NCBI RefSeq assembly: GCF_943371255.1
Contig: NZ_CALRUC010000001.1
Location: 1-64,000 of the forward strand
Origin: Ferrovibrio terrae_B
GTDB lineage: Bacteria; Pseudomonadota; Alphaproteobacteria; Ferrovibrionales; Ferrovibrionaceae
Direction: 5' to 3'
Length of the DNA stretch: 64,000 nucleotides
How positions within the stretch are numbered: the stretch's first letter is position 1; every line of letters begins with the position of its first letter. Shown in pieces: positions 7,618 to 16,214 of the stretch. The notes below the pieces were generated by a model. It was not told where the DNA came from. It made no database searches and saw only the letters and a program-made list of their open reading frames with translations. The translations under genes were made by a program, and so were the position numbers.

Positions 7618-8040
7618 TTGGCCGAAATCTACTCCTATCCGGAGCACACCGCACCGGAAACGAACGAGATCGTGATGTCCCGCTGGCCACGGGACGACGG
7701 CAAACCACCCGGATTTAAAGACCGTCCTTGTTTGGTGCGCCGCGTCGCACGGCACAAAGGGAAAATCGTGGTTCGTGTCGCTTACGGCACGACCAATATG
7801 GACGGCCGTCCGCTCCATAGCTTTCCGATTGTGATGCCGGCAGACATGGACCTCGCTGGCCTGCACCAGGCGACACGCTTCGTCCTCACCGACATGAAGT
7901 GGGCGCACTGGGACAACCGCTTTTTTCGTTGTATCGGAGGCCGGCCGACACCTGTTATCGGCAGGCTCTCTGATGCAAAAATTGCGGAGCTGGCCTCGCA
8001 GGTGAAGATGCTTGAAGAACGGCTCGGCCAACCGCTCTGA
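7618..8040 (+). CDS. PemK/MazF-like toxin (putative)
   Basis: A 140-residue protein with a KDRPCLVRRV strand followed by VVRVAYGTTN and later AGLHQATRFVLTDMKW, which resembles the SH3-like core of PemK/MazF-type mRNA interferases found in Alphaproteobacteria. These toxins cleave RNA and are blocked by the upstream gene product. A TTG start at 7618 lies 3 bp after the preceding stop; the ATG at 7675 would still keep the domain. A 9-bp-stem hairpin follows at 8050. The pair may stabilise the prophage or exclude other phages; that role, and the family itself, are moderately supported only. Confidence 0.5.
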   Translation: MAEIYSYPEHTAPETNEIVMSRWPRDDGKPPGFKDRPCLVRRVARHKGKIVVRVAYGTTNMDGRPLHSFPIVMPADMDLAGLHQATRFVLTDMKWAHWDNRFFRCIGGRPTPVIGRLSDAKIAELASQVKMLEERLGQPL

Positions 8041-8049
8041 GGCCTCGCC

Positions 8050-8137
8050 CCACATTCGTTCAACGAATGTGGCCCCAGCATTGCCATACGTCGAAGTCGC
8101 TGAAGATATGGCAAATCCTGCGTAGGTCGACGCAGGA
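8050..8137. other. Two hairpins in the gap 8041-8167
   Basis: CCACATTCG-ttcaa-CGAATGTGG (8050-8072) and TCCTGCGT-aggtcg-ACGCAGGA (8116-8137) are perfect stem-loops. The first comes 10 bp after the toxin-like stop. Neither is followed by a T-tract, so they may be transcript 3' end structures rather than classic terminators. Confidence 0.45.
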
Positions 8138-8167
8138 CTCAGCTACAACACCTGCTATCCTGTCGGC

Positions 8168-8338
8168 ATGCTGCTGACGATCATCGCCGGCATCTGCATT
8201 GCCGTGGCGCACATGTTATCGGGTGAGTCCGTGATGGTGCTGCTGCGCCGGCATGCAGGATGGCCGGTGCCGGCCGGCTTGGGCGCCCTGCTCGGCCTGG
8301 TGCTGGCGGGCGTTACTGCCCTGCCCTGGTCTTGGTGA
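8168..8338 (+). CDS. Possible small membrane protein (56 aa)
   Basis: A 56-codon frame encoding two hydrophobic segments (LLTIIAGICIAVAHML and a Leu/Ala/Gly-rich second half) split by a short basic LLRRHAGWPVP loop. The size and topology resemble small EamA/SMR-type half-transporters or phage holin-like peptides, but no family is recognised. It overlaps the 3' end of the convergent giant gene by 26 bp and has no strong ribosome site. Confidence 0.35.
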   Translation: MLLTIIAGICIAVAHMLSGESVMVLLRRHAGWPVPAGLGALLGLVLAGVTALPWSW

Positions 8339-11300
8339 TCTCGCCGCGGCGATCCGCCAGCCGCTGCCGCTTTTCGGTGATGCTCTGCATGGCATCGCGG
8401 AAGGCCGTCTCACTGAGTTTGCCCTGCCCGAAGTCCTTGCGCAGCGTGCCGGCCTGGAAGTTCAGTTCGCGGCCGATGCTGTCCAGTTCCTTGAACTGCA
8501 TGGCGTAGCCGAAATCCACGTCGCGCGTGCCGACCTTGATGCCGGCGCTCTGCAGCAGGGCTTCCGGCAGGCTGTAATCGTTGCCGGCGCGATCGCGTGC
8601 GCCCTTCGCCGCCAGCGCGATCTTCTCCCAGTACCACGAGCCCGGCACCCATGGTGCTGACGGCGCCAGCGACTTCCATGCGTAGTCGCCAATGTTCTTG
8701 GCCTGCTCCCACGGCGTGTCTGTCTTGGTGTTGATGATGGCCTTGCCGTCAAACGACTTCTTGTTGAGGAAGATTTCGGCGCCCATGGCGATCGGGCCAC
8801 CGGGCACCAGCGGCGCCGGGATCGGCAGCGCACTGCTGCCCTGCCCCAGATCGAAGACGTCAGCCCCCGGAATCCAGCGGCGAATATCGAGGAACACCGG
8901 GTTGTCGTCGCGGTTGCCGGGCAGGCGCATCAGGCGCGGCACGCCGATCCAAGTCCGGCCGCGCTCATTCTCGCGCAGGGAACCGCGCTCCTTGTCCTCG
9001 TCGCCGTCGTCACCGAGCATGGCATAGGCCAGCGCGTTGATGCCGTAGGCGATGGCGAAATACTTGGCGAGCTTCCACGGCTTGCCGGCGATGGTCTTGG
9101 CGATGATCGGTGCAGCACGATAGGTGTAACTGATGAACGGCAGGAACGAGCGGCGCAGGAAATTGATCCACGGCGCGCGGATGTCGTAGTCGATGAACTG
9201 CTCGCGCGCTTCGTCGGCCGCAGATTTGGGGCTGAAGCCCTGATCCAGCCGGCGCTTAAACAGCGCCAGGCGGAAGACCTCGTCCTCAAGCTGGTAGGCT
9301 TGCAGCATCTTCTGGTCCAGCTTCTTCACCGGCTCCAGCAGGCGGGCCAGCTTGCCCAGCACGGCAAATGCCTTGCCCATGGCGCCGTCGGCCTTGCTGA
9401 CCTCGATGGCGTTCTGCTTTGAAATCTCGTCCAGCACGGGCTGCAGAATGTCGCGGCGCATCTCGCTGCTGACCATGTCGGCACCAAACGCCGCATTGTC
9501 GTTGGCCAGCTTCCACAGGCCGTCCTTGTTCAGGTAGGACCGGGCGGCCGAGGCGAAGTCGGTCATCCGGACGTCGGCCATGTCCATGAGCATGAAGTTG
9601 CTCATCACGTTGTTCATGTGAACCACGGGATTGCGGGCGGTCTTGTTCTGCTTCCACTGGGCCAGCAGCTCGGACCAGATGCCGCGCTTCGTGAGAGCTT
9701 CGATCTCATTCAGGTCGCGCCAGATCTCGGCCCGCACGAACTTGCCGCTCAGCGCGCCCCAGCGCAGCTTGCCGCCGCTGTTCGGGATCACCGTGTCCGG
9801 CACCTTGACCCATTCCACATCGGCGTCATTCCAGAAGCGGTTGTAATCCGAGGCGTTCACCCAGCGGTCGGCCGGCTCCTGCGCACGGGCCCAGCCTTCA
9901 TTGCGGGCGATGTCGCGATAGAACCGGCCCACGGCCAGGTCATGCGCCATGGTCAGGAAGGTTTTGGCGATGGTGTAGCGGGCGTCGGTGATCTCGCCCA
10001 TCTGCTCACGCTCGGCCTTGGTGTAATCGCGCCACAGCACGGCCTTGCCGTTCCGGATGTCGCGCACCTCCCAGGTGCCACGATCCTGATAGTCGGCATA
10101 CTTGCCCGGCACATCCTTGTCGGCCGGCCACCAGACGCGGTCCTCTACAACAGGTTTCCGCTTCTCGCCCAGCGGCAAATCCTGCTGCGCCTGACGCTCC
10201 AGCAGGCGGAACGACTGCTTTATATCGGCCGGCTTGCCCATGCCGCCGGCATAGCCCGGGACGTCTTCCATCAGGCGCGGCATGTCCACATCGAGGAAGA
10301 TGCCGCGGCCCTTCAACTGGTCGCCCAGCACGCGGCGGCGCCGGCTGGTCATCTGCTGACCGGCCCAGCGGGCCAGGCTCGACTTGGAATCCTCGTATTT
10401 CGTGTAAACGCGATGCAGGTAGGTGCCGCGGTTGCGCTCATAGCTTTCCGGCGACAGCAGGCCCAGCGCCACGGCTTCCTGACTGAGCTGGTCGATGGCC
10501 ACCCGGACCGGCTCGGCCAGTTCCTGCCATTGATCGGCCGGGATTTCCTCGCCCGTCAGCACGGCATGCAGCACACGCCATTCCTCGGGCGTCTTCACCG
10601 TCTCGGCCAGCTTGGCCAGCAGGTCACGGCCTTCCAGCGCAACATGGCGCTCATCCAGCCGGCGCTCCCTGTCACGGGCGATGTAATCCGCCTGCAGGCC
10701 ATAGCGGTCGATCAGGCCAGCGCGCGCGGCCTCAAGCGTCGGGTTGAGCCAGTTGAAGGCGCCGCCCTTGCTGAACTTCGCCTCGGTGATCAGCTTGCCG
10801 GCCTTCTCGGTCAGTTTGACGCCGGGTTTCCAGTTGCCCTTATCGTCCATGCCGCCGAACCAGTCGAACGGCATTTTCAGCGCGCGGTCCACGGGATAGC
10901 CGTGCGCCAAGCCCCAGAGCATGCCTTCCTTGCGGGCAAGCTGGGTGGGTTCTTTCTCGACCAGCCGGTTGAACATCGGCTTGGTCTTCTTCTTGTCGGG
11001 ATCGAGCAGCGGCGCGTCATCGGCGCCGGCCGGGCTTATGCCGCCCTGGTCGCTTTCCGCTTCGGCTTCAGGTGACTGAATGCCTTTTGTGCTGAGGCGG
11101 CGGTTGCGCTCGCCTTCTGCCGAAGCCGCGCGGCCTCGGAGTCCTTCAGCGTCGCGGAAGTTGAGGATGTACCGGGCTTCGTCTGCCGTGAGGCTCGCGG
11201 GCTCGATGTCGAAGAGGTCTTTGACTGCATCGCCGAACCGCCTTTCGATCTGCGTGAGGACGTGCCGCTTTGGGACCAATACACCCTCGCGGCTGGCATT

Positions 11301-14300
11301 CACAAGGGTAATCGTGCCGACGACCTTGCCGCCACCTGCCTGAATATGGCTCGCCATGTCGGCCAGCGTGCCGCCCATGGTGGTGACATCGTCCACGATC
11401 ACATAGCTGCCGCCCTGCTTCACAGCACCCTCGAACAGGGACCGGGCCAGCAGGCGCTCCATGGGTCCGGCACCGGTGTGGAAAGCCCGATTGACCTGCA
11501 CGACTTCGGTGCTGGTGTCACCGCCCGTAGCGGCGGCGAACATGCCGGCAAGGGCTGCCGGTATCTGGTTGTCGCCGGTGAACTCTTCTGCCAGCACGGG
11601 CGCGAACAGCGTGCCTTCCTCGAAGCGCTGCTGCGCGGCTTCGATCATCTCGGCCGGCACAACATCGCGCACCAGGCGGATCGCGGCTTCGCCATCGCCG
11701 CCTTTGGCTGCCTTGTAATCCGGATGGTTTTTCAGGCGTTCCATGTTGCGGAAGGCCGACAGGTGCGGCTCGGCCGCAGCCGGAATGCCTGCGACCCGGT
11801 TGAACATGGGCCGGCGGTCCGCCATCGCCGCCTGCTGGCCCGACGGCACGGCCTCCGCCGAGGCCAGCTTGCCGGTTTCCATGGCGCTGAAGATGTCGCG
11901 CCAGTCCGGGTCTTTGCCGAAAACGCGGCGATAGGCGGCACGGATGCGGCGCAGGAACTCCGCCACCTTGCGGAAAATCTTGTTGACCTCTGAGGACTGG
12001 TCACTCTGGTAGTCGCCCTTGCCGAACTCGACGGCGACGGCTTCCTCGATCTGCTTGTCCTTCGTCAGGTCAGGATAGAAGCGTTTGATGTCATGCCGGG
12101 CCAGCCAGCCCTCGTCCTGGGCGGCGCGCGCCAGAATGTTCCACTCGGCCGGCGTGATGACGCCGAAATCGCGCAGCAGATGCACGGACTCATGCCGTGC
12201 AGTACTGACCGGGTCTGGATTATCCAGCGCCATGACCAGCAGCTTGTCGACAGGGCTGACGACACCCGCAACATCATCCCAGGTCTCGGGCCGGCCAGTG
12301 TCCTTGTCAGCTTCAACCTTGCCCAGCAAGCGATCCACGATCACGACATTCATGTCGCGCAGGCCGGTGATCCGCGTGATGATCGGCGCTACCATCTGTG
12401 CCAGCGCATCGCGCTTGGCCACATACTCCGGCGCCAGGCGGACATAGCCTTTGGCGTCATTCAGGATCGGGATTTCGTCCGCGACTACGCCATCGGCTGA
12501 GTTGAGCAGAATCCGCTTCGGCCGACGCTGGCGATCGAACATAACCGTCTGCTTGCGCGCGCCGGTATCGAACAGGCCTTCATCAGCGGCCTGCTGGGGC
12601 TTCGCGGCTTTCTTGCCGCCCTCCATACGGCGCTCGGCAACGGTGCGATCGTTGGCTTTCTCTGCACCCGGAATGACGGTCTGTTCGCCCTGAGCGGTCT
12701 GCTCGGAAACGGGCTTCCGCAGATCGGCAACCTTGAAGACGTGGCCGCCGCGATTGGTCCATACGCCAATCTGGCCCTCTTTGATTTCTTTGAACGGCGC
12801 CGGCCGCGCACTCGACGTGTAATCGACAAAGCGGCCCTGATCGACGGAGAAATAGACCGTATTGCCATCGGCATCGAAGGTGTTGCCAGCGGTGGTGCGA
12901 CCTTCCCGTACCAGCTGCTCGGCGAAATCCTTGGCTTCAGCCTGCGAGAATCGAGGTGGCGGAGTCTCATCCGGTGCTTCCTCGCCATTGAGGATGGCCA
13001 TGGCTTCTTCCGAGCCCATGGTGCTGCCAATAGCGAGCGCGCGAATCTCCTTGGACTCACCGAACTTCCCGCCCCAATAGCCCATGAGGTAATCGGAAAT
13101 CGGATTGAACCCTGTGGGCTTCATGTCGGAAGTGTTGAGCAAGCGAGCAGCAGGCGGCTTGCCTTCCTTGGCATCGCGCCAGCCGCGCACCATGGCACCA
13201 GCAACAGGGCTTTCCCTGTGCGGCATACGGTCCGCGCCGAGACCGCGCAGCCAGGCCTTAAAAGGACCGCTGTTCCAGATTTTGAGATGATCCTGCTCAG
13301 CCAGCCTGGCGTCGGCTTCGCTGGTATCGGGCGCCTCGGCAGCGGCCTCGCCTACTTCGCCGGCTTCCCCTTCCTCGCCCTGATCTTCTCGGCTGCGTTC
13401 AGGTTCGCGATCTGGCGCTGGATCTCGGCCCGCAGCTTCTGCGGCAGGTTCGGGTTGCGCAGCTGGGCCTGCAGGCTCTCCAGCAGGACTGCCCGCTCGG
13501 CGGGGTTCAGCGTCTTCGCTTTCGCCTCGCTTGGCGTCAGGGCCGGGTAGTTCGGAGTCGGGGAACGGGGTGTCTGTGCCATCATTGACCTGTGCCTCCA
13601 CCTTAGCCGCGACAGCGTCTGCGTCAATCGCAGCGGCCGTCACGACGATATAGATTGCTTCCGCGATGTCTTCGCCGGCGCCGATCAGCGCCATGACGCG
13701 GTCGATTTCCTCGGGCAGCAGATTGCCGCCTGCGGCCTTGACGCTGGACTCCACTTCATCCCGGGTCTCGTTGAAGCGGCGCTCAGCGTCAGCGGCCTGC
13801 TCGGTCGCGTCCTGCTCCGCCACCCAGCCGCTGTCGTTCTGCGACCAGCCGCGCGCGCGGAAATCCTTGGCCTTGCGGGCAGCGATGCCTTTGCGCAGCA
13901 GCTCGAACAGATCGCTCGACGTTGAGCCCTCCGACAGATAACCGGCTTCAACCATGGCCTCGCGCATCATGTCGGGTTCCTGCCCGGCCTTTCGGATCAG
14001 GTTGCCCAGACGCGGCACGATAGTCCGGTGCGCGTCCATGGCACGAAGCTCGCCACCGGGATCGCGCAGCCCGCCGCTGGCGGCGATGAACTCCACGGCA
14101 TCCATGGGCCGGCCCAGCGAGGCGCGCTTCTTCGGCGCCAGGCCGGCGCCGGGCTTGTAAGTCACGGGCTTGGTGTTGTCGCCGTTCTTCAGCCAGTTTT
14201 TGAACTGGCGCTGCGTCATCGGCGTGACGGCGCCGATCCTGCTCTGCGCGCTGCCGTCGCTGAATGCGCGCTCATAGGTCGCCAGCGCGTCATCCGGGCT

Positions 14301-16208
14301 GGAGAAGCCGATCATGACCTTGTGTTCGTCGAAAGCGCCGGTGGGCTCTTTCTGGTCGATCACATAGATGGTGGGAGCGGCGACGTCCTGGCCGATGTAG
14401 ACATCCACCGGATCGCCGTCGGCGCCCTCCGTGCGGCGGATCTCGCCGTAATGCGCCGGGAAATCGGGCACGGACCACGAGCCATCCTTGGCGGTGCGCT
14501 CGCCGCCGCGCGGCGTCTCGATGTTGATCTTGAGTCCGTTCCAGTCCACCACGGCCTTGGCATAATTGCCTGCTTCGGCCTGTGCCGGCGGCGGGCTGGC
14601 GTTGGTGCGCTGGGCTGCCCGATCCACGTCTTCCGCCGTCAGGATCACGGTGGGATTACTGCGCGTCGCTTCTTCCTGGGGGATTGCGGCTGCCGTAGCG
14701 GCTTCCTGATCGGCGCGGATCTCATCCAGCGGCCGGTCGTCGTCCATGATGTCGCGCACGCTCGGCTGCGGCGGCACGGGCGGGGTTTCACGTGATACCG
14801 GCGCACGCGGGTCGGCGCCGACAAAGGGTTCGGCTGGCTGCGCGCCGGCCGGCACGGTGGATTCCTGAAACGGGTAGCCGGCGGGTGTGGGCGGCAGATC
14901 GACGGATGGGAGATTGGGGGGTTCGGTGCCGAAATACGGCTCCTGGCGCTCAGCTGCAGGCGCAGCAGCGGCTTGCGACGCGGGGTCTGCGTGCATGACC
15001 GTGCGCGCGGCGGTGATGCCGGCGCTTTGCGGCAAGGCGCCAAGGCCTTCCGCGATGATGTCGCCGGGCTTGAACTCGCCATCGGCGCTGAACTGGGCGG
15101 ATGCTTCGCCAGCCATCTCGGATGCCGTTTCGGCGGCGACGTTGCGGGCTCCGATGCCAACGTTGCGAAGTGCGCTGCCACCGCGCAGCGGCGCGGCCAG
15201 GCGACCGCCAGCGGCATCGAAGGCAGCGATGGCGGTACCGCGCATGTTGCCCTTACGCCCGGCCTCGGCGAGGAAGGCAGGGTCGGTCAGCGCGGTTTCA
15301 ACAGCGCGCTGGTCCTGCAGGTTGATGCCGCGATCCCGCAGCAGGTCGACCACTGCCAGACCGTATTCCGTGGGATAGCTGCCACCAGCCAGACCTGCAA
15401 GGAAGGCTGGAACGCCGCCCACGGGTGCCGCGATGGTGCCGGCGATCAGCCCGGGTGCTGCCAGCGGCGCGCTCTCGAGGCTGAATTGCTGCAGGATGCC
15501 GGCGGGATCGGTGGCAAAGGCCTGCCAGGCACCGCTCCAGTCGCCGTCATTGGCACGCTGCACCAGCGCGTCGGCCGCTGGGCTGCGCGGCAGGGCTTTC
15601 TGCGCGGCATCGCTTTCCGCCAGCCGGCCGACATTGCGCGCCAGGCCTGCCGTGCTCTGGGCACGCAGGCTCTGCCGATCGGCCTGACCCATGTGCTGGT
15701 AACCGGCCGGATCATCGGCATCCGTCACGGCTTCGCCGCGGTCAATCCGGTCCATGATGCTGAGCGCCGTGCCGCCGGCTTTCGCCAGCGTGCCGACCGC
15801 GCTCTGCTTCAGGGTTTCGACGCCGCTTTCCAGCTGGGCACCGGCGCGGGTGGCCCATGGAATAGCATCGTATGCGGCTTGCTCCGCCGCCAGATCGCGC
15901 GCTGTGGGCAGTCCGACCTTGCGCAGGCCAGAGGTCCGCTGCATGGTTTCCGGCGCCGGTTCCGGGGGTGTTTCATGTGAAACCGGAGTTACGGGCGCGG
16001 AAAACTGCGGAATTTGTGTTTCCGGGATGGCCGAGTGGCCTTGCGCAGGGGATTGATCGAACTCGGCGCCGCCCGACGCCAGGCGATCCAGCACTGGGGT
16101 CTGGAACTGGGGCGCTGCGGATTGGCCGACGCGACGCAGCCCGGAAGGGCGCGCCGTCGCAATATCGGACGCAACAGCACTGCTGCCGCTGTCAAGAAAC
16201 CGGACCAT
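8313..16208 (-). CDS. Giant polyvalent internal virion protein (2631 aa)
   Basis: The largest gene of the phage. It seems to string several enzyme-like domains together: a disordered Pro-rich N-terminus with helices; at about 545-685 an inorganic-pyrophosphatase-like polyvalent domain (GADGDPVDVYIGQ, FDEHKVMIGF); near 1338 an HESVH zinc-protease-like motif; at about 1500-1700 a phosphoribosyltransferase-like domain with YVIVDDVTTMGGTLADM; and at about 2190-2560 an LPD38-like region (VHMNNVMSNF, hydrophobic AIAYGINALAYAML). Such polyvalent proteins are packaged and injected with phage or plasmid DNA to counter host defences. Its place last in the virion block, after two internal-protein genes, fits ejection with the genome. 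No frameshift is seen across 7.9 kb. Domain names are from motif reading, not a profile search. Confidence 0.85.
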   Translation of the reverse strand: MVRFLDSGSSAVASDIATARPSGLRRVGQSAAPQFQTPVLDRLASGGAEFDQSPAQGHSAIPETQIPQFSAPVTPVSHETPPEPAPETMQRTSGLRKVGLPTARDLAAEQAAYDAIPWATRAGAQLESGVETLKQSAVGTLAKAGGTALSIMDRIDRGEAVTDADDPAGYQHMGQADRQSLRAQSTAGLARNVGRLAESDAAQKALPRSPAADALVQRANDGDWSGAWQAFATDPAGILQQFSLESAPLAAPGLIAGTIAAPVGGVPAFLAGLAGGSYPTEYGLAVVDLLRDRGINLQDQRAVETALTDPAFLAEAGRKGNMRGTAIAAFDAAGGRLAAPLRGGSALRNVGIGARNVAAETASEMAGEASAQFSADGEFKPGDIIAEGLGALPQSAGITAARTVMHADPASQAAAAPAAERQEPYFGTEPPNLPSVDLPPTPAGYPFQESTVPAGAQPAEPFVGADPRAPVSRETPPVPPQPSVRDIMDDDRPLDEIRADQEAATAAAIPQEEATRSNPTVILTAEDVDRAAQRTNASPPPAQAEAGNYAKAVVDWNGLKINIETPRGGERTAKDGSWSVPDFPAHYGEIRRTEGADGDPVDVYIGQDVAAPTIYVIDQKEPTGAFDEHKVMIGFSSPDDALATYERAFSDGSAQSRIGAVTPMTQRQFKNWLKNGDNTKPVTYKPGAGLAPKKRASLGRPMDAVEFIAASGGLRDPGGELRAMDAHRTIVPRLGNLIRKAGQEPDMMREAMVEAGYLSEGSTSSDLFELLRKGIAARKAKDFRARGWSQNDSGWVAEQDATEQAADAERRFNETRDEVESSVKAAGGNLLPEEIDRVMALIGAGEDIAEAIYIVVTAAAIDADAVAAKVEAQVNDGTDTPFPDSELPGPDAKRGESEDAEPRRAGSPAGEPAGPAAQPEPAAEAAGRDPAPDREPERSREDQGEEGEAGEVGEAAAEAPDTSEADARLAEQDHLKIWNSGPFKAWLRGLGADRMPHRESPVAGAMVRGWRDAKEGKPPAARLLNTSDMKPTGFNPISDYLMGYWGGKFGESKEIRALAIGSTMGSEEAMAILNGEEAPDETPPPRFSQAEAKDFAEQLVREGRTTAGNTFDADGNTVYFSVDQGRFVDYTSSARPAPFKEIKEGQIGVWTNRGGHVFKVADLRKPVSEQTAQGEQTVIPGAEKANDRTVAERRMEGGKKAAKPQQAADEGLFDTGARKQTVMFDRQRRPKRILLNSADGVVADEIPILNDAKGYVRLAPEYVAKRDALAQMVAPIITRITGLRDMNVVIVDRLLGKVEADKDTGRPETWDDVAGVVSPVDKLLVMALDNPDPVSTARHESVHLLRDFGVITPAEWNILARAAQDEGWLARHDIKRFYPDLTKDKQIEEAVAVEFGKGDYQSDQSSEVNKIFRKVAEFLRRIRAAYRRVFGKDPDWRDIFSAMETGKLASAEAVPSGQQAAMADRRPMFNRVAGIPAAAEPHLSAFRNMERLKNHPDYKAAKGGDGEAAIRLVRDVVPAEMIEAAQQRFEEGTLFAPVLAEEFTGDNQIPAALAGMFAAATGGDTSTEVVQVNRAFHTGAGPMERLLARSLFEGAVKQGGSYVIVDDVTTMGGTLADMASHIQAGGGKVVGTITLVNASREGVLVPKRHVLTQIERRFGDAVKDLFDIEPASLTADEARYILNFRDAEGLRGRAASAEGERNRRLSTKGIQSPEAEAESDQGGISPAGADDAPLLDPDKKKTKPMFNRLVEKEPTQLARKEGMLWGLAHGYPVDRALKMPFDWFGGMDDKGNWKPGVKLTEKAGKLITEAKFSKGGAFNWLNPTLEAARAGLIDRYGLQADYIARDRERRLDERHVALEGRDLLAKLAETVKTPEEWRVLHAVLTGEEIPADQWQELAEPVRVAIDQLSQEAVALGLLSPESYERNRGTYLHRVYTKYEDSKSSLARWAGQQMTSRRRRVLGDQLKGRGIFLDVDMPRLMEDVPGYAGGMGKPADIKQSFRLLERQAQQDLPLGEKRKPVVEDRVWWPADKDVPGKYADYQDRGTWEVRDIRNGKAVLWRDYTKAEREQMGEITDARYTIAKTFLTMAHDLAVGRFYRDIARNEGWARAQEPADRWVNASDYNRFWNDADVEWVKVPDTVIPNSGGKLRWGALSGKFVRAEIWRDLNEIEALTKRGIWSELLAQWKQNKTARNPVVHMNNVMSNFMLMDMADVRMTDFASAARSYLNKDGLWKLANDNAAFGADMVSSEMRRDILQPVLDEISKQNAIEVSKADGAMGKAFAVLGKLARLLEPVKKLDQKMLQAYQLEDEVFRLALFKRRLDQGFSPKSAADEAREQFIDYDIRAPWINFLRRSFLPFISYTYRAAPIIAKTIAGKPWKLAKYFAIAYGINALAYAMLGDDGDEDKERGSLRENERGRTWIGVPRLMRLPGNRDDNPVFLDIRRWIPGADVFDLGQGSSALPIPAPLVPGGPIAMGAEIFLNKKSFDGKAIINTKTDTPWEQAKNIGDYAWKSLAPSAPWVPGSWYWEKIALAAKGARDRAGNDYSLPEALLQSAGIKVGTRDVDFGYAMQFKELDSIGRELNFQAGTLRKDFGQGKLSETAFRDAMQSITEKRQRLADRRGEITKTRAGQ
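13352..13585 (-). CDS. Overlapping gene in another frame within the giant gene (77 aa)
   Basis: The same strand as the giant gene but another frame encodes 77 residues starting MMAQTPRSP. A GGAGG lies about 10 bases upstream of the ATG at 13585. The product is helix-forming (NPAERAVLLESLQAQLRNP, AEIQRQIANLNAAEK) with a basic C-terminus. Its codons are overwhelmingly G/C-ending (CTG, GAG, AAG, CAG, ATC), as in surrounding phage genes. In the same bases the giant frame has many A/T-ending codons and encodes only a Pro/Glu/Ala/Arg low-complexity linker. That pattern suggests a genuine overprinted gene. Function unknown; expression is not proven. Confidence 0.45.
   Translation of the reverse strand: MMAQTPRSPTPNYPALTPSEAKAKTLNPAERAVLLESLQAQLRNPNLPQKLRAEIQRQIANLNAAEKIRARKGKPAK
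14784..14799. promoter_or_regulatory. parS-like site, 13/16 match
   Basis: GGTTTCACGTGATACC matches the chromosomal ParB-binding consensus TGTTTCACGTGAAACA at 13 of 16 bases. It lies inside the giant gene in a Pro-rich linker, where it is read as VSRET. Confidence 0.4.
15969..15984. promoter_or_regulatory. parS-like site, 14/16 match
   Basis: TGTTTCATGTGAAACC matches the parS consensus at 14 of 16 bases. It is read as VSHET in the N-terminal Pro-rich linker of the giant protein. Confidence 0.45.
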
Positions 16209-16214
16209 GCCGGG

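Noticed and set aside
8116..8137. Perfect 8-bp hairpin as intrinsic terminator
   Set aside because: No T-tract on either strand; kept only as a hairpin.
9618..11075. A 485-codon plus frame opposite the giant gene
   Set aside because: Antisense shadow of a conserved coding region in GC-rich DNA; no ribosome site and no domain pattern.
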